A stretch of 52,003 nucleotides of DNA from Actinomycetes bacterium (GTDB lineage: Bacteria > Actinomycetota > Acidimicrobiia > Acidimicrobiales > Acidimicrobiaceae): assembly GCA_021803345.1 (NCBI GenBank), contig JAJZLS010000063.1:1-52003 (forward strand), in the 5' to 3' direction. Below are positions 44,377 through 52,003 of this stretch, one piece after another; the stretch's first letter is position 1, and each line of letters opens with the position of its first letter. The position numbers and the translations under genes were made by a program. A model generated the notes under the pieces. It searched no databases, had not been told where the DNA came from, and saw only the letters and a program-made list of their open reading frames with translations.

Positions 44377-45116
44377 AGTGCAACCGCCTCTTTGATGTCA
44401 ATGCGACCGTCGTGAATAGCCCTTCCGGAGATAACCCCAAAAATACCCTTATCACCCGAGCGCAGATTCTTCAACCGTCTGATATCTTCCAGATTTGACA
44501 CGCCCCCCGAAGCTATGATTTGAAACTGCTTCTGAGAAGTAAACTCAAGCAACTTTTCAAGAGTTTCAAGATCAGGCCCACTAAAAGTTCCATCCCTGCT
44601 GATATCGGTCACGATCGCTGCTACCGCTCCACTATAAATCAATCTTGGCAAAATTTCGAAAAGATCTAGCCCAGAGGCCTGAGTCCATCCTTTTACCGAA
44701 ATCTGGCGCAGTCCATCCACGCGCCTGTAATCGAGACCTACCACTACCCCCCCAGGGTGAGTGCGTGAAATCTCCTCGATAAGAGAAGGATCCTGAACTG
44801 CCATGGTGCCCAAAATCACTCGCTCAACACCAACTTCGAATAACTTCTCGGCGTCAGCCACACTTCGAACCCCGCCGCCAACCTCAATTCTCAAAGATGA
44901 GCTTGCTGATAGCTTGGCGATGACTTCCCTGTTGACCCCCTTTCGGTTCGATCTAGCTGCATCCAGATCGACTAGGTGAAGCCAGCTAGCCCCTTGGCTT
45001 TGGATCTCTCTCGCTGCCGCCTCAGGACTTCCATAACTGATTTTTCGCTCAAAATCACCCTGGATAAGACGGACACACTCTCCGTCAATCAGATCTATCG
45101 CCGGAATAAATTCCAC
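44364..45116 (-). CDS. hisA: ProFAR isomerase
   Basis: HisA isomerises ProFAR. The 250-residue barrel has [21 protein letters not shown] at 2-22 with the first catalytic Asp, [16 protein letters not shown] near 46, VGGGVRS near 79 and [13 protein letters not shown] near 167 with the second Asp. It might in principle be a PriA-type dual enzyme, but a separate trpF is present. It starts directly at the end of hisH. Confidence 0.93.
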   Translation of the reverse strand: MEFIPAIDLIDGECVRLIQGDFERKISYGSPEAAAREIQSQGASWLHLVDLDAARSNRKGVNREVIAKLSASSSLRIEVGGGVRSVADAEKLFEVGVERVILGTMAVQDPSLIEEISRTHPGGVVVGLDYRRVDGLRQISVKGWTQASGLDLFEILPRLIYSGAVAAIVTDISRDGTFSGPDLETLEKLLEFTSQKQFQIIASGGVSNLEDIRRLKNLRSGDKGIFGVISGRAIHDGRIDIKEAVALCQE

Positions 45117-45728
45117 TTAGCTGCTCACCTCACTACACAACGCAACAAAATTAGAAAGAAGCATCAATCCATTGGAAGATGATTTTTCTGGATGAAATTG
45201 AGTGCCAAAAACTAAACCGTCACCAGCAACTGCGGTGAATACACTGCCAAAATCACAACTAGCCACAGTCTGATCAGTAACTTCCGGAGCAAAAGAGTGA
45301 ACAAAATAGAACCACTCGCCGCCAGTGAAACCCTTTAGCAGGGAGCTGCTTTTTATTGTCGTAATCGTGTCCCACGACATATGCGGCAACTTCTTGGCGT
45401 TTCTTAGCCGTCTTACCTCACCATTTAAAAGTCCCAGACCGCTGGCGCCGGGAGACTCTTCAGACCGCTGGTAAAGCATCTGCATGCCAACACATATGCC
45501 AAGAACCGGAATACTGCTTTGTTGTGCCTGGTATACCATACGGTCCAGCCCGGTGAAGCGCAGCGCCGAAATACAGGCTCCGAATGACCCAACCCCTGGC
45601 AAGATAAGTCCCGATATCTCCGATACACTGCGTGGATGATCGACAAGTTCAGCATCTACTCTCAACGCCTTGAGCGCCTTATACGCAGAACCCAAATTTC
45701 CTATTCCGTAATCAATAACCGCTATCAC
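45117..45728 (-). CDS. hisH: Imidazole glycerol phosphate synthase glutaminase subunit
   Basis: HisH supplies ammonia from glutamine to HisF. It shows VIDYGIGNLGS at 4-14, the nucleophile Cys in PVLGICVGMQMLY near 77, and the His-Glu pair in GTQFHPEKSS near 182. Length 203 is normal. A 163-base gap, the largest in the his part, separates it from hisB upstream; it contains no gene. Confidence 0.95.
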   Translation of the reverse strand: MIAVIDYGIGNLGSAYKALKALRVDAELVDHPRSVSEISGLILPGVGSFGACISALRFTGLDRMVYQAQQSSIPVLGICVGMQMLYQRSEESPGASGLGLLNGEVRRLRNAKKLPHMSWDTITTIKSSSLLKGFTGGEWFYFVHSFAPEVTDQTVASCDFGSVFTAVAGDGLVFGTQFHPEKSSSNGLMLLSNFVALCSEVSS

Positions 45729-45891
45729 TTGATTTCCTCAGCAGTGTTCCAATGAATGGCATAATAGTGAAAACTTCCGAAAAGCTAACCAGGCCGACCC
45801 ACCCAAACGGCGCAGCACCTCAAAAACATGCGCTGATTCCCATCCGCTCAACCACTAAAGGCAAGGCAAACTCCAGGTGGTATGACTTAAG

Positions 45892-46491
45892 TTATATGAC
45901 ACCCTTAGTGGAAGGCATGGAATTGCCGTCAATTTCGATTGCATAGCGTAGACATCGGGCAAAGCACTTGAAAGACGCCTCCAGAACATGGTGGGAGTTC
46001 TTTCCTCGGATAACATCCAAATGCAGTGTCATTCCTGCGCTGGTAACCAGTGCTCTAAAAAACTCTTCTGACAGCTGCGGATCAAAACCCGGATTGCCGA
46101 GTGGATTACCGTCTAAAAGGGGCGAATTGAAATCAAGGTAAGGCCTTCCAGAAATGTCGAGGGCGACAGATACCAATGACTCATCCAGAGGAAGAGAAAG
46201 CGACGCAAACCGCCTAATCCCGGATTTGTCGCCTAGGGCCTGCGACAGAGCTTGACCCATCACAATTCCTGTATCTTCAACTGAATGATGTGCATCGACT
46301 TCTATATCTCCGCTAGCAGTCAAAGTCAAGTCGGTCCCGGAGTGTTTGGCAATCTGAGCAAGCATATGGTCAAAAAATGGCAATCCCGTACCGATGGAAT
46401 ACTCACCAGAACCATCCAGATCCCAGGAAACGCTGACTTTGGTCTCTTTGGTAACCCTGTCAACTGATGCCGTTCTAGCCTGTTTAGGCAA
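45892..46491 (-). CDS. hisB: Imidazoleglycerol-phosphate dehydratase
   Basis: The 199-residue dehydratase-only HisB, as in most bacteria outside the enterics. Metal-binding His clusters are FFDHMLAQIAKHSG near 39-52, DAHHSVEDTGI near 67-77 and KNSHHVLEASFKCFA near 165-179. It starts one base after the end of hisC. Confidence 0.96.
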   Translation of the reverse strand: MPKQARTASVDRVTKETKVSVSWDLDGSGEYSIGTGLPFFDHMLAQIAKHSGTDLTLTASGDIEVDAHHSVEDTGIVMGQALSQALGDKSGIRRFASLSLPLDESLVSVALDISGRPYLDFNSPLLDGNPLGNPGFDPQLSEEFFRALVTSAGMTLHLDVIRGKNSHHVLEASFKCFARCLRYAIEIDGNSMPSTKGVI

Positions 46492-46492
46492 C

Positions 46493-47560
46493 CTAACTCC
46501 TTAACTCCGCTAACGATTCAGACAAAGCGGTTATAAACCTAGCGTTTTCTTCCTCGGTGCCAACGGTAACCCGTAAACAGTCCTTAAGTCTGGGCCATCC
46601 AGAACAGTTCCTCACCAGAACCGACCGATCCACCAACGCCTGCCATAATCTATCACCCAAACCGTCCGGGCCTCTAAATAATATAAAATTCGCCGAGGAG
46701 GGCCAATACTTCAAGTCCAATCTTTTAAGCGCACCCTCTATCTCGTCCCTTCCAGCCAGAATCCTATCAAGGGTTCCCTCCATATCGTTTACCCGCTCCA
46801 GGGAAAGCCTTCCCGCCAATTGCTTTATGGTATCTATATGGTATGGCAAACACACATCCCACAAATTGGCAACAATATCCTCCGGTCCGATAAGATAACC
46901 CAGCCTCAAACCTGCCAACGACCAAACCTTTGAAAATGTCTTGGAGACAACAATGTTCGACCGGTTCTGTGCCAGCTTCAGCGCGCTAAAACTGGCAAAC
47001 TGGCCATATGCCTCATCGATAACCACCAAAGTGTTTTCATCCTGAGCTACGGCAGATATTATCTCCGGATCTTCGTCCAAACCAGTGGGGTTGTTAGGAG
47101 AGCAGAAAAATACCACCTCCGGACGTGTCGCTTCTTGTACTGACACCACTTCATCTAGACCAAGGGCAAACTCCCTGTCCCGTTCAACTTCAATGACTTC
47201 AGTTGAGGTAATCCGCGCAATTTGAGAGTACATAGCATAGGTTGGCTCAAACGTCATTGCTTTTCGCCCAGGGCCGCCGTAGGCAAGAAACAGGGTCGAA
47301 ATCACCTCATTAGAACCGTTTCCAATAAAGATCTGTTCGGGAGCTACGCTATGCAACTCTGCAAGAGATTTACGTAGCTCCTTTGCCATTCTGTCAGGAT
47401 ATCGATTCAGATCAGCAGATGACAATGAGCGGAAAAGCTCCTCCGTAAAGTCAGCTGCAGGACTGAATGGAGACTCATTAGTATTAAGCCTGACTTCCAC
47501 CTGTACCTGCGGAGAATGATAAGCACCGAATAGAGCCAAATCTGGCCTCACCTTAGGCAT
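46493..47560 (-). CDS. hisC: Histidinol-phosphate aminotransferase
   Basis: HisC is a PLP-dependent fold type I transaminase. The 355 residues show RLNTNESPFSP near 23, GNGSNEVIS near 82, FFCSPNNPTGL near 151, VIDEAYGQF near 180, SKTFSKVWSLAGLRLGYLIG near 205 with the PLP Lys, and a final RVTVG. The start overlaps hisD by 8 bases. Confidence 0.95.
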   Translation of the reverse strand: MPKVRPDLALFGAYHSPQVQVEVRLNTNESPFSPAADFTEELFRSLSSADLNRYPDRMAKELRKSLAELHSVAPEQIFIGNGSNEVISTLFLAYGGPGRKAMTFEPTYAMYSQIARITSTEVIEVERDREFALGLDEVVSVQEATRPEVVFFCSPNNPTGLDEDPEIISAVAQDENTLVVIDEAYGQFASFSALKLAQNRSNIVVSKTFSKVWSLAGLRLGYLIGPEDIVANLWDVCLPYHIDTIKQLAGRLSLERVNDMEGTLDRILAGRDEIEGALKRLDLKYWPSSANFILFRGPDGLGDRLWQALVDRSVLVRNCSGWPRLKDCLRVTVGTEEENARFITALSESLAELRS

Positions 47561-48839
47561 CTGAGCTCCGAATATTGACGCTCATCTGATGCGCATACAA
47601 TCCTTCTGACGCTGCAATCGCTGATACATGGGGAGCCAAGTTATCAATGCCCGCTTGGCTTGCCTCGACCACATGGATATGTTTGACGAAATCTGATACT
47701 CGAAGCGCTGATGAAAATCGGGCAGAACCGTAAGTTGGTAGAACGTGACTCGGCCCAGCAACATAATCGCCCAAACTGGCCGGCGAAAGCTTCCCAATAA
47801 AAACCGCTCCGGCATTGCGAACATTTCCAATCAACTCGTCCGCCGAGTCGCAAAGGATTTCAAGATGCTCTGGAGCTATGGCATTTGAAACCTCAATAGC
47901 TTGTGCAGGATCCCTGACTAAAACTGCGAATCCACCTTCACTAAGCGTGGATTCAATCTCGGCACGCCTTGGCGAATCGACAACAATCTTGTCGACTTCC
48001 TTCACTACCTCTTCGATGACTGACTGATCCCATGATACGAACCACGCCAGACCGTCCGGACCATGCTCCGCCTGAACCACAACGTCGATTGCCGCGAATG
48101 GCGCTGGCGTAGTCGAATCCGCGATGACCACCACCTCGGATGGCCCAGCAAACGAGGTTGGAATGCCTACATCCTGTGCTACCTCACGCTTTGCCACGGA
48201 CACGTAAATATTCCCCGGACCAACAATAACATCAGCTCTTGCTACCGTTTCAGTACCGTAGGCCATAGCAGCTATAGCCTGTGCACCTCCGACGCTGTAA
48301 AGCTTGTCAACTTCCGCAATGTAAGCAGCAGCCAGCGTGGCATCGTCTACCTTACCGTCAGGACCTGGTGGAACGCAAAGGACTATCTGATCAACTCCAG
48401 CCACCTTGGCTGGGATGGCAGTCATCAAAACCGAAGATGGATATCGTGCTTTTCCTCCAGGGACGTAGCAGCCTGCCACGGAGACCGGAATCGAGCGCTG
48501 TGTAACAGTAAGCCCATTATGACTGAAGGTTTTATCAGTTTCGACCTCCAATTGGTGATAGCCACGAATTGCATCTGCTGCCACCAAAAGGGCGTCCCGA
48601 AGGTCTGAAGAAATCCTTTTGTATGCAGCTTCAAGTTCTGGATACGGAACCTGAAGCGAAGAAAGTTTCACTCTATCGAAGTCTGCCGTATAAGCCAGTA
48701 AGGCTTTGTCTCCTTCATTTTTGACACGGGTGATTATCTCGCGAACAGCATCCACCGGAAGCTCTTGGATTACCTTGGGCCGTGGAAGCGAATCTAGATA
48801 GTTTCCCGAGGCGTTTCGAAGGTCGAGTAATTTTAACAT
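47553..48839 (-). CDS. hisD: Histidinol dehydrogenase
   Basis: HisD carries out the last two oxidations to histidine with zinc and NAD. The 428 residues include GCYVPGGKARYPSSVLMTA near 127, VGPGNIYV near 215, AGPSEVVVIAD near 238 and AEHGPDGLAW near 263; the C-terminal SLGDYVAGPSHVLPT near 362 is also conserved. It starts with ATG and is the first gene of the his-trp supra-operon; no attenuator-like leader peptide rich in His codons was seen upstream. Confidence 0.96.
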   Translation of the reverse strand: MLKLLDLRNASGNYLDSLPRPKVIQELPVDAVREIITRVKNEGDKALLAYTADFDRVKLSSLQVPYPELEAAYKRISSDLRDALLVAADAIRGYHQLEVETDKTFSHNGLTVTQRSIPVSVAGCYVPGGKARYPSSVLMTAIPAKVAGVDQIVLCVPPGPDGKVDDATLAAAYIAEVDKLYSVGGAQAIAAMAYGTETVARADVIVGPGNIYVSVAKREVAQDVGIPTSFAGPSEVVVIADSTTPAPFAAIDVVVQAEHGPDGLAWFVSWDQSVIEEVVKEVDKIVVDSPRRAEIESTLSEGGFAVLVRDPAQAIEVSNAIAPEHLEILCDSADELIGNVRNAGAVFIGKLSPASLGDYVAGPSHVLPTYGSARFSSALRVSDFVKHIHVVEASQAGIDNLAPHVSAIAASEGLYAHQMSVNIRSSDA

Positions 48840-49200
48840 AGACTTATAACTCTAGTTTGAACAGCAAAAAACTATCCATCTATTCAAATCATGCACCCTT
48901 TCAGCCAACGGGAACAATTAGATTTCATCGGCAGGAAACCTGGTTAATAACATTTGGTCTCAACCTTTCCAGGCCAGGCTGTAAGGCTAACTAACCTTAG
49001 ATTGAAAATGTAAAATTCAATTTATCTGGCAAAAAGCAAGTCGAATAACGAAACATTTGAAAAAACTCCTGCTTGACCTTATTGCTCTTTACCTTGAAGG
49101 TTGAATAGTCACAACCAATAACAAACCAACAATTCCAATATGGCATCTCGTAAAAAGGCCCACATTGGCAGTAAGATCTAAACACAAAAAAAGGAAACCA
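48840..49200. other. Divergent upstream region of the his-trp operon
   Basis: 361 bases between hisD (minus) and a small plus-strand gene. AT-rich; I see no convincing promoter pair, T-box or His-codon leader. Confidence 0.5.
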
Positions 49201-49404
49201 ATGGACACATCGGAATTCAAGGCCAGCAATAAGGCTGAATTGTCATCTCTTGGAACTGCCCTTGAGGAGATAACTGAAAGGATTGTCAAGATAGCAGACT
49301 CATATGCTGGTCAGAAACTGGACGGCTATGCTCACGATCTATATCAGGCTGAAAGATCTCTAAAATCCGCTCTTCGCTCAATTAGAAAAGTCAGGAACTC
49401 CTAG
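49201..49404 (+). CDS. Small helical protein of unknown function
   Basis: A 67-residue, Lys/Glu/Ser-rich protein (MDTSEFKASNKAELSSLGTA at the start) predicted from its heptad-like spacing of Leu/Ile/Ala to be two alpha helices. AAAGGAAACC lies just before the ATG, which supports translation. I do not recognise a family. It meets the end of nth tail-to-tail with a 4-base overlap. Confidence 0.55.
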   Translation: MDTSEFKASNKAELSSLGTALEEITERIVKIADSYAGQKLDGYAHDLYQAERSLKSALRSIRKVRNS

Positions 49405-50090
49405 TTAAAAGCTGATGGACATAGATCACAAAGCACACAGACCGAGCAATTTGGCTTTCTGGCAAAACATACCCTGCGGCCATGTATGATCAATCGCAAA
49501 GAGAATCCTCCCGTGGCAGGTGGAGGAACCCATTCCATCAAATCCTTTTCTATCCTTACCGGGTCTTTGGAACAGGTTAGTCCTAACCTTCGAGCCAAAC
49601 GCCCGACGTGGGTATCTACTGCCAATCCTGGCTTGCCAAAGCCAACCGACAAAATAACGTTGGCGGTCTTCCTACCTACACCAGGAAGTTTGACCAAATC
49701 TTCAAGATTATCAGGGATACGACCACCCTTGACAGATAAAACCTGACTGGCCATTTTTGATATATTTCGGGCTTTGTTTTTATAAAAACCGGTGGAATAT
49801 ATTATTTGCTCAATCTCATCAACTCGAGCAAGTGCCATTTCCTTAGCGGTTGGATATTTCGCAAAAAGGGAAGGCGTGGTGAGATTCACCCTTTCATCTG
49901 TACACTGCGCAGAAAGAATGGTTGCAACCAAGAGCTGAAATGGAGAACTGAACTTCAAAGCACATAGCTCCTGGTTACTTCCCGGATAAGTTTCGTTTAG
50001 CCTGCTGAGAATTTCAAGCCTTCGCTCAAGTTCGTCTGACTTGGCATCATTTACAAACCCCTTGCCAGCGGGCGCCTTCATATCTGTCAC
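49401..50090 (-). CDS. nth: Endonuclease III
   Basis: Nth removes oxidised pyrimidines and cuts the abasic site. The helix-hairpin-helix LVKLPGVGRKTANVI near 132-146 contains the catalytic Lys, VDTHVGRLARRLGL near 158 the catalytic Asp, and the C-terminal Fe-S cluster has the exact spacing C-x6-C-x2-C-x5-C (CFARKPNCSVCVLCDLC). Length 229. Start may be GTG 50090 or ATG 50081 behind GGAAGGTGA. The IS66-type element lies directly upstream, 33 bases from the start, and may have changed its promoter. Confidence 0.95.
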   Translation of the reverse strand: MTDMKAPAGKGFVNDAKSDELERRLEILSRLNETYPGSNQELCALKFSSPFQLLVATILSAQCTDERVNLTTPSLFAKYPTAKEMALARVDEIEQIIYSTGFYKNKARNISKMASQVLSVKGGRIPDNLEDLVKLPGVGRKTANVILSVGFGKPGLAVDTHVGRLARRLGLTCSKDPVRIEKDLMEWVPPPATGGFSLRLIIHGRRVCFARKPNCSVCVLCDLCPSAFN

Positions 50091-50123
50091 CTTCCATCAG
50101 AGAAAAATCAATACCAATCTAAC

Positions 50124-50137
50124 GTAACCATTCAGGT
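50124..50137 (+). repeat. Terminal inverted repeat, left
   Basis: GTAACCATTCAGGT, mirrored at 51863-51876 with one change. Confidence 0.75.
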
Positions 50138-50162
50138 GGTCAACTTCTGACCACCTGAATGG
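50128..50162. terminator. 15-bp hairpin inside the left IS end
   Basis: CCATTCAGGTGGTCA and TGACCACCTGAATGG pair perfectly around ACTTC. It overlaps the inverted terminal repeat, 54 bases after the transposase stop. It could end transposase transcripts before nth, or be a transposase-binding structure; no T-run follows on the minus strand. Confidence 0.5.
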
Positions 50163-50216
50163 GTTCTTTGGGTGTTGGGGTGGAGTGAGCTCAGTTGGCT
50201 GTATTGGGGTGGAGAT

Positions 50217-51737
50217 TCATGGCCCAGATCGTAGTGGGGAAGGCATCCAAGGCTCACCACGAAAGAGCATCGTGAGAACATCGAGTGCGTCCTGGGACTG
50301 CTTTTGAGCGGTGGAGATGTAAGAGCGCACCGCTGCCAAGCGCTCTGCTCCAGTCATAGAACGGAAACACCCGCTGATCTTTTTGTGAAGTTTTGCCATG
50401 CGAAAATCACGCTCGCCCTGGTTATTCGAAAATGGAACACGCAGGTCTGTGGCAAAACGGGTTATCTCCGGCTTTAGTTTAGAGAACGCAACAGCTAAGT
50501 TGTAGGACTCCCGTTCGATGCTGTTGCGCTTACGTCCAGCTGGTTCTGGGTTTACTTGGAATGCAATCGCAACAATGTCGTCATAGCGACGAAAGAACGA
50601 GGTGAGTTTCCTTTTGCTGAGCTTGTTATGTCCCAACTCAACAGCATCCTCGCCAGCACACTTCATCTCTAACAACAACTTGGTCATTCCATCTGCCCAA
50701 CCAGTCTGGTTACATACCACTGCAACCGAGGCCAGGTTCCTTATCAGGTGAGCACCGCAGACCGCATGGGTAACCGATGTGTAGTCGAAGTAGAGCCCGA
50801 GACGGTCATGCACCGCTACACCACCAAAGTCAGGCAGTACCCCGGTTGCCTCCACGCCTTTTCTTCCTCGGGTTGCATCAGCGTGTAATAGCGTCAGTGT
50901 CTTATTGGATGCGACGTGGAACCAGATTGATCGCTTGTTGAGCCGGTCTGAGGTCTCATCCATATGCACCACATCTGAGTTCTTTAGCTGCGTGAGCACC
51001 TCGGATAGGAACGGCTTACACAGGTCTGCAGCTTCTGTGTATACCGAGTCTAAGAACCCAGTTGATACAGGTGCTGCGAACAGATCAGCCATCGCCTCAG
51101 AACAACGCTGCATCGGCAGGTGCTGACGAGCTAAAAGATACACAGCGTTTGCTCTTACCCGTGGCCCATAGCTGCTAAACCCAGTTGCCTCTGGTGGAAA
51201 ACTACCAGCTGTTATCTTCCCACAGGAGCACCTGCGCTTTTGCACCCGGTGTTCGATGCATATGAGCTTCGGTTCAGGAAGGTCAAAGACCTGGCGAGTC
51301 TCAACACTGTCTATTACAGCATTGCTGAGATCACCCCCGCACCTCTCACAGTCTGTTGGGAAGTGGATAATTATTTCATCGGGATCGATTCTCTGAGCTA
51401 GATGCTTTCCTTCTGTCCCGGACTGCTTGCCTTGCTTTTTACCCAGTGCACGCCGAACAGTACGATTCGGACTCTCAGTCTTTGCTTTGGAACCGAAGAG
51501 ATCCGACGATGGCGGGAAGGAGGAGTTCGACGAGTTGCGTCCGAGTCTCTTCTCCAGCTCGGCGATCTTTGTCGTCAGCGTTTCGACTTGGCTGGCAAGG
51601 GAAGTGTTCTGTGATTGCAACAGCTCAACCTGACTGGCGAAGGAAGTGTTCTGTGATTGCAACAGCTCGACCTGGCTCCGCAGTGCATCATTGTCTTGTT
51701 GGAGTTCGACCGGAGATCTTTGTTGTTCTTCTGCCAT
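50217..51737 (-). CDS. IS66-family transposase (TnpC)
   Basis: A 506-residue IS66-type DDE transposase. It has an N-terminal coiled coil (1-65) with two exact-spaced 14-residue repeats, the family motif LEKRLGRNSSNSSFPPSSD near 68-86, a zinc-type pair CERCGG and CSCGK near 133-177, and the catalytic core starting VVHMDETS near 262, VHDRLGLYFDY near 309 and the late NNQGERDFRMAKLHKKISG near 445 with the Glu. The frame is intact, so the element could be active. Confidence 0.93.
   Translation of the reverse strand: MAEEQQRSPVELQQDNDALRSQVELLQSQNTSFASQVELLQSQNTSLASQVETLTTKIAELEKRLGRNSSNSSFPPSSDLFGSKAKTESPNRTVRRALGKKQGKQSGTEGKHLAQRIDPDEIIIHFPTDCERCGGDLSNAVIDSVETRQVFDLPEPKLICIEHRVQKRRCSCGKITAGSFPPEATGFSSYGPRVRANAVYLLARQHLPMQRCSEAMADLFAAPVSTGFLDSVYTEAADLCKPFLSEVLTQLKNSDVVHMDETSDRLNKRSIWFHVASNKTLTLLHADATRGRKGVEATGVLPDFGGVAVHDRLGLYFDYTSVTHAVCGAHLIRNLASVAVVCNQTGWADGMTKLLLEMKCAGEDAVELGHNKLSKRKLTSFFRRYDDIVAIAFQVNPEPAGRKRNSIERESYNLAVAFSKLKPEITRFATDLRVPFSNNQGERDFRMAKLHKKISGCFRSMTGAERLAAVRSYISTAQKQSQDALDVLTMLFRGEPWMPSPLRSGP
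51592..51675 (-). repeat. Two tandem 42-bp units in the transposase coiled coil
   Basis: Units 51592-51633 and 51634-51675 differ at a few bases only and encode QVELLQSQNTSFAS and QVELLQSQNTSLAS; two heptads each, so extra units extend the coiled coil in register. Confidence 0.8.
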
Positions 51738-51844
51738 GCATAATAGCTAAGCACATCTGGAACCATTTCGCGAATGTCCAAGTCAGATGCTATATTTCCC
51801 TCAAACTCTGGAACCTCACCCTGATTATGACAGTCATGGGTGGC

Positions 51845-52003
51845 TCAGCTTAACTTGAGAGGACCTGAATAGTTACGTTTCACCAAGCGATTAGCGTCAC
51901 GCCGGGCCGGATTAGCAACAAGACGGTCCGGGTCATCTGGTGTGGTCTCGTAGGCATCGAGTGCATCGAGGCCGTAGTGAGTGCGCAGGTAACGGAAGAA
52001 GTT
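51845..52003 (-). pseudogene. 3' end of a coding region cut by the IS66 element
   Basis: An open frame enters from the window edge (reading FFRYLRTHYGLDALDAYE) and ends at a stop inside the IS. Its last ten or so codons (NYSGPLKLS) come from the IS right end. The pattern LVANPARRDANRLVKR resembles the C-terminal stretch of some actinobacterial transposases, so it may be an older element. The rest of the original gene is not on the other side of the IS. Its identity is uncertain. Confidence 0.5.
51863..51876 (-). repeat. Terminal inverted repeat, right
   Basis: Reads GTAACTATTCAGGT on the minus strand, matching the left end with one change. Confidence 0.75.

Larger units (their letters stand above)
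50124..51876 (-). mobile_element. IS66-family insertion sequence, single-gene (ISBst12-like) type
   Basis: A 1753-bp element with one transposase gene. Its ends are GTAACCATTCAGGT (50124-50137) and, on the other strand, GTAACTATTCAGGT (51863-51876), 13 of 14 matching and beginning with the GTAA usual for IS66 elements. The outside AAC/GTT bases also mirror each other. No 8-bp target duplication is seen: the flanks are AATCTAAC and GTTTCACC. There are no tnpA or tnpB genes, as in the ISBst12 subgroup. Confidence 0.78.

Noticed and set aside
48840-49000. His attenuator or T-box before hisD
   Set aside because: No His-codon-rich leader peptide and no T-box sequence could be found.
1-52003. CRISPR arrays, rRNA genes, prophage or conjugation genes
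   Set aside because: No regular spaced repeats, rRNA segments or phage/transfer genes were seen in the window.

Overview
The window looks like chromosomal DNA of an actinobacterium of moderate G+C content. The series pdtaR-polA-rpsA-coaE-uvrB-uvrA and a compact his/trp block resemble the layout in Mycobacterium. PolA has a Tyr in its O-helix and the response regulator is an ANTAR (PdtaR) type, both usual in Actinobacteria. Class Acidimicrobiia is a plausible home, but that is inference from gene order and moderate base composition, not a proven assignment.

Region 1 (about 1-16.5 kb, all minus strand) is a housekeeping block read pdtaR, polA, rpsA, coaE, uvrB, a methyltransferase, a flavin monooxygenase plus aryl-acid AMP ligase pair, a GlcD-like FAD oxidase, then uvrA. 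The monooxygenase and ligase look like an inserted CoA-dependent aromatic (salicylate or anthranilate type) module. Region 2 (16.6-20.5 kb, plus strand) has a metallo-beta-lactamase-fold hydrolase, a 500-bp gap with a repeat shared with the end of uvrA, then a bicupin protein overlapping a EutA-like reactivase gene; no ethanolamine ammonia-lyase genes are present. Region 3 (20.5-27.8 kb, minus strand) is a complete three-component Rieske dioxygenase operon (alpha, beta, an unknown 87-residue protein, dihydrodiol dehydrogenase, [3Fe-4S] ferredoxin, ferredoxin reductase), followed by its probable IclR regulator and preceded by a lone substrate-binding lipoprotein gene. A 17-bp palindrome with arms ATTCTG and CAGAAT separated by 5 bases lies at the starts of the iclR gene and the dioxygenase operon, and a one-mismatch copy lies upstream of the binding-protein gene, suggesting one IclR regulon for uptake and catabolism.

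Region 4 (28.2-36.7 kb) has menC, tRNA-Leu(CAA), a fatty-acid synthesis operon fabD-fabH-fabG-acpP-fabF closed by a hairpin, a UbiB/ABC1 kinase gene, and a DUF302 gene behind a perfect 24-bp CsoR-like palindrome. FabD carries an unusual C-terminal biotinyl/lipoyl-like half domain. Region 5 (36.8-48.8 kb, minus strand) is a tightly packed his-trp supra-operon read hisD-hisC-hisB-hisH-hisA-hisF-groES-like-hisI-trpE-ygfZ-trpC-trpF-trpB-trpA; hisG, hisE, trpD and trpG must lie elsewhere. Region 6 (49-52 kb) holds a small helical protein, nth, and a single-gene IS66-family element with recognisable inverted ends that cuts off the 3' end of another coding region at the window edge.

All functions are read from motifs and similarity recalled from knowledge of the families; no database search was run.
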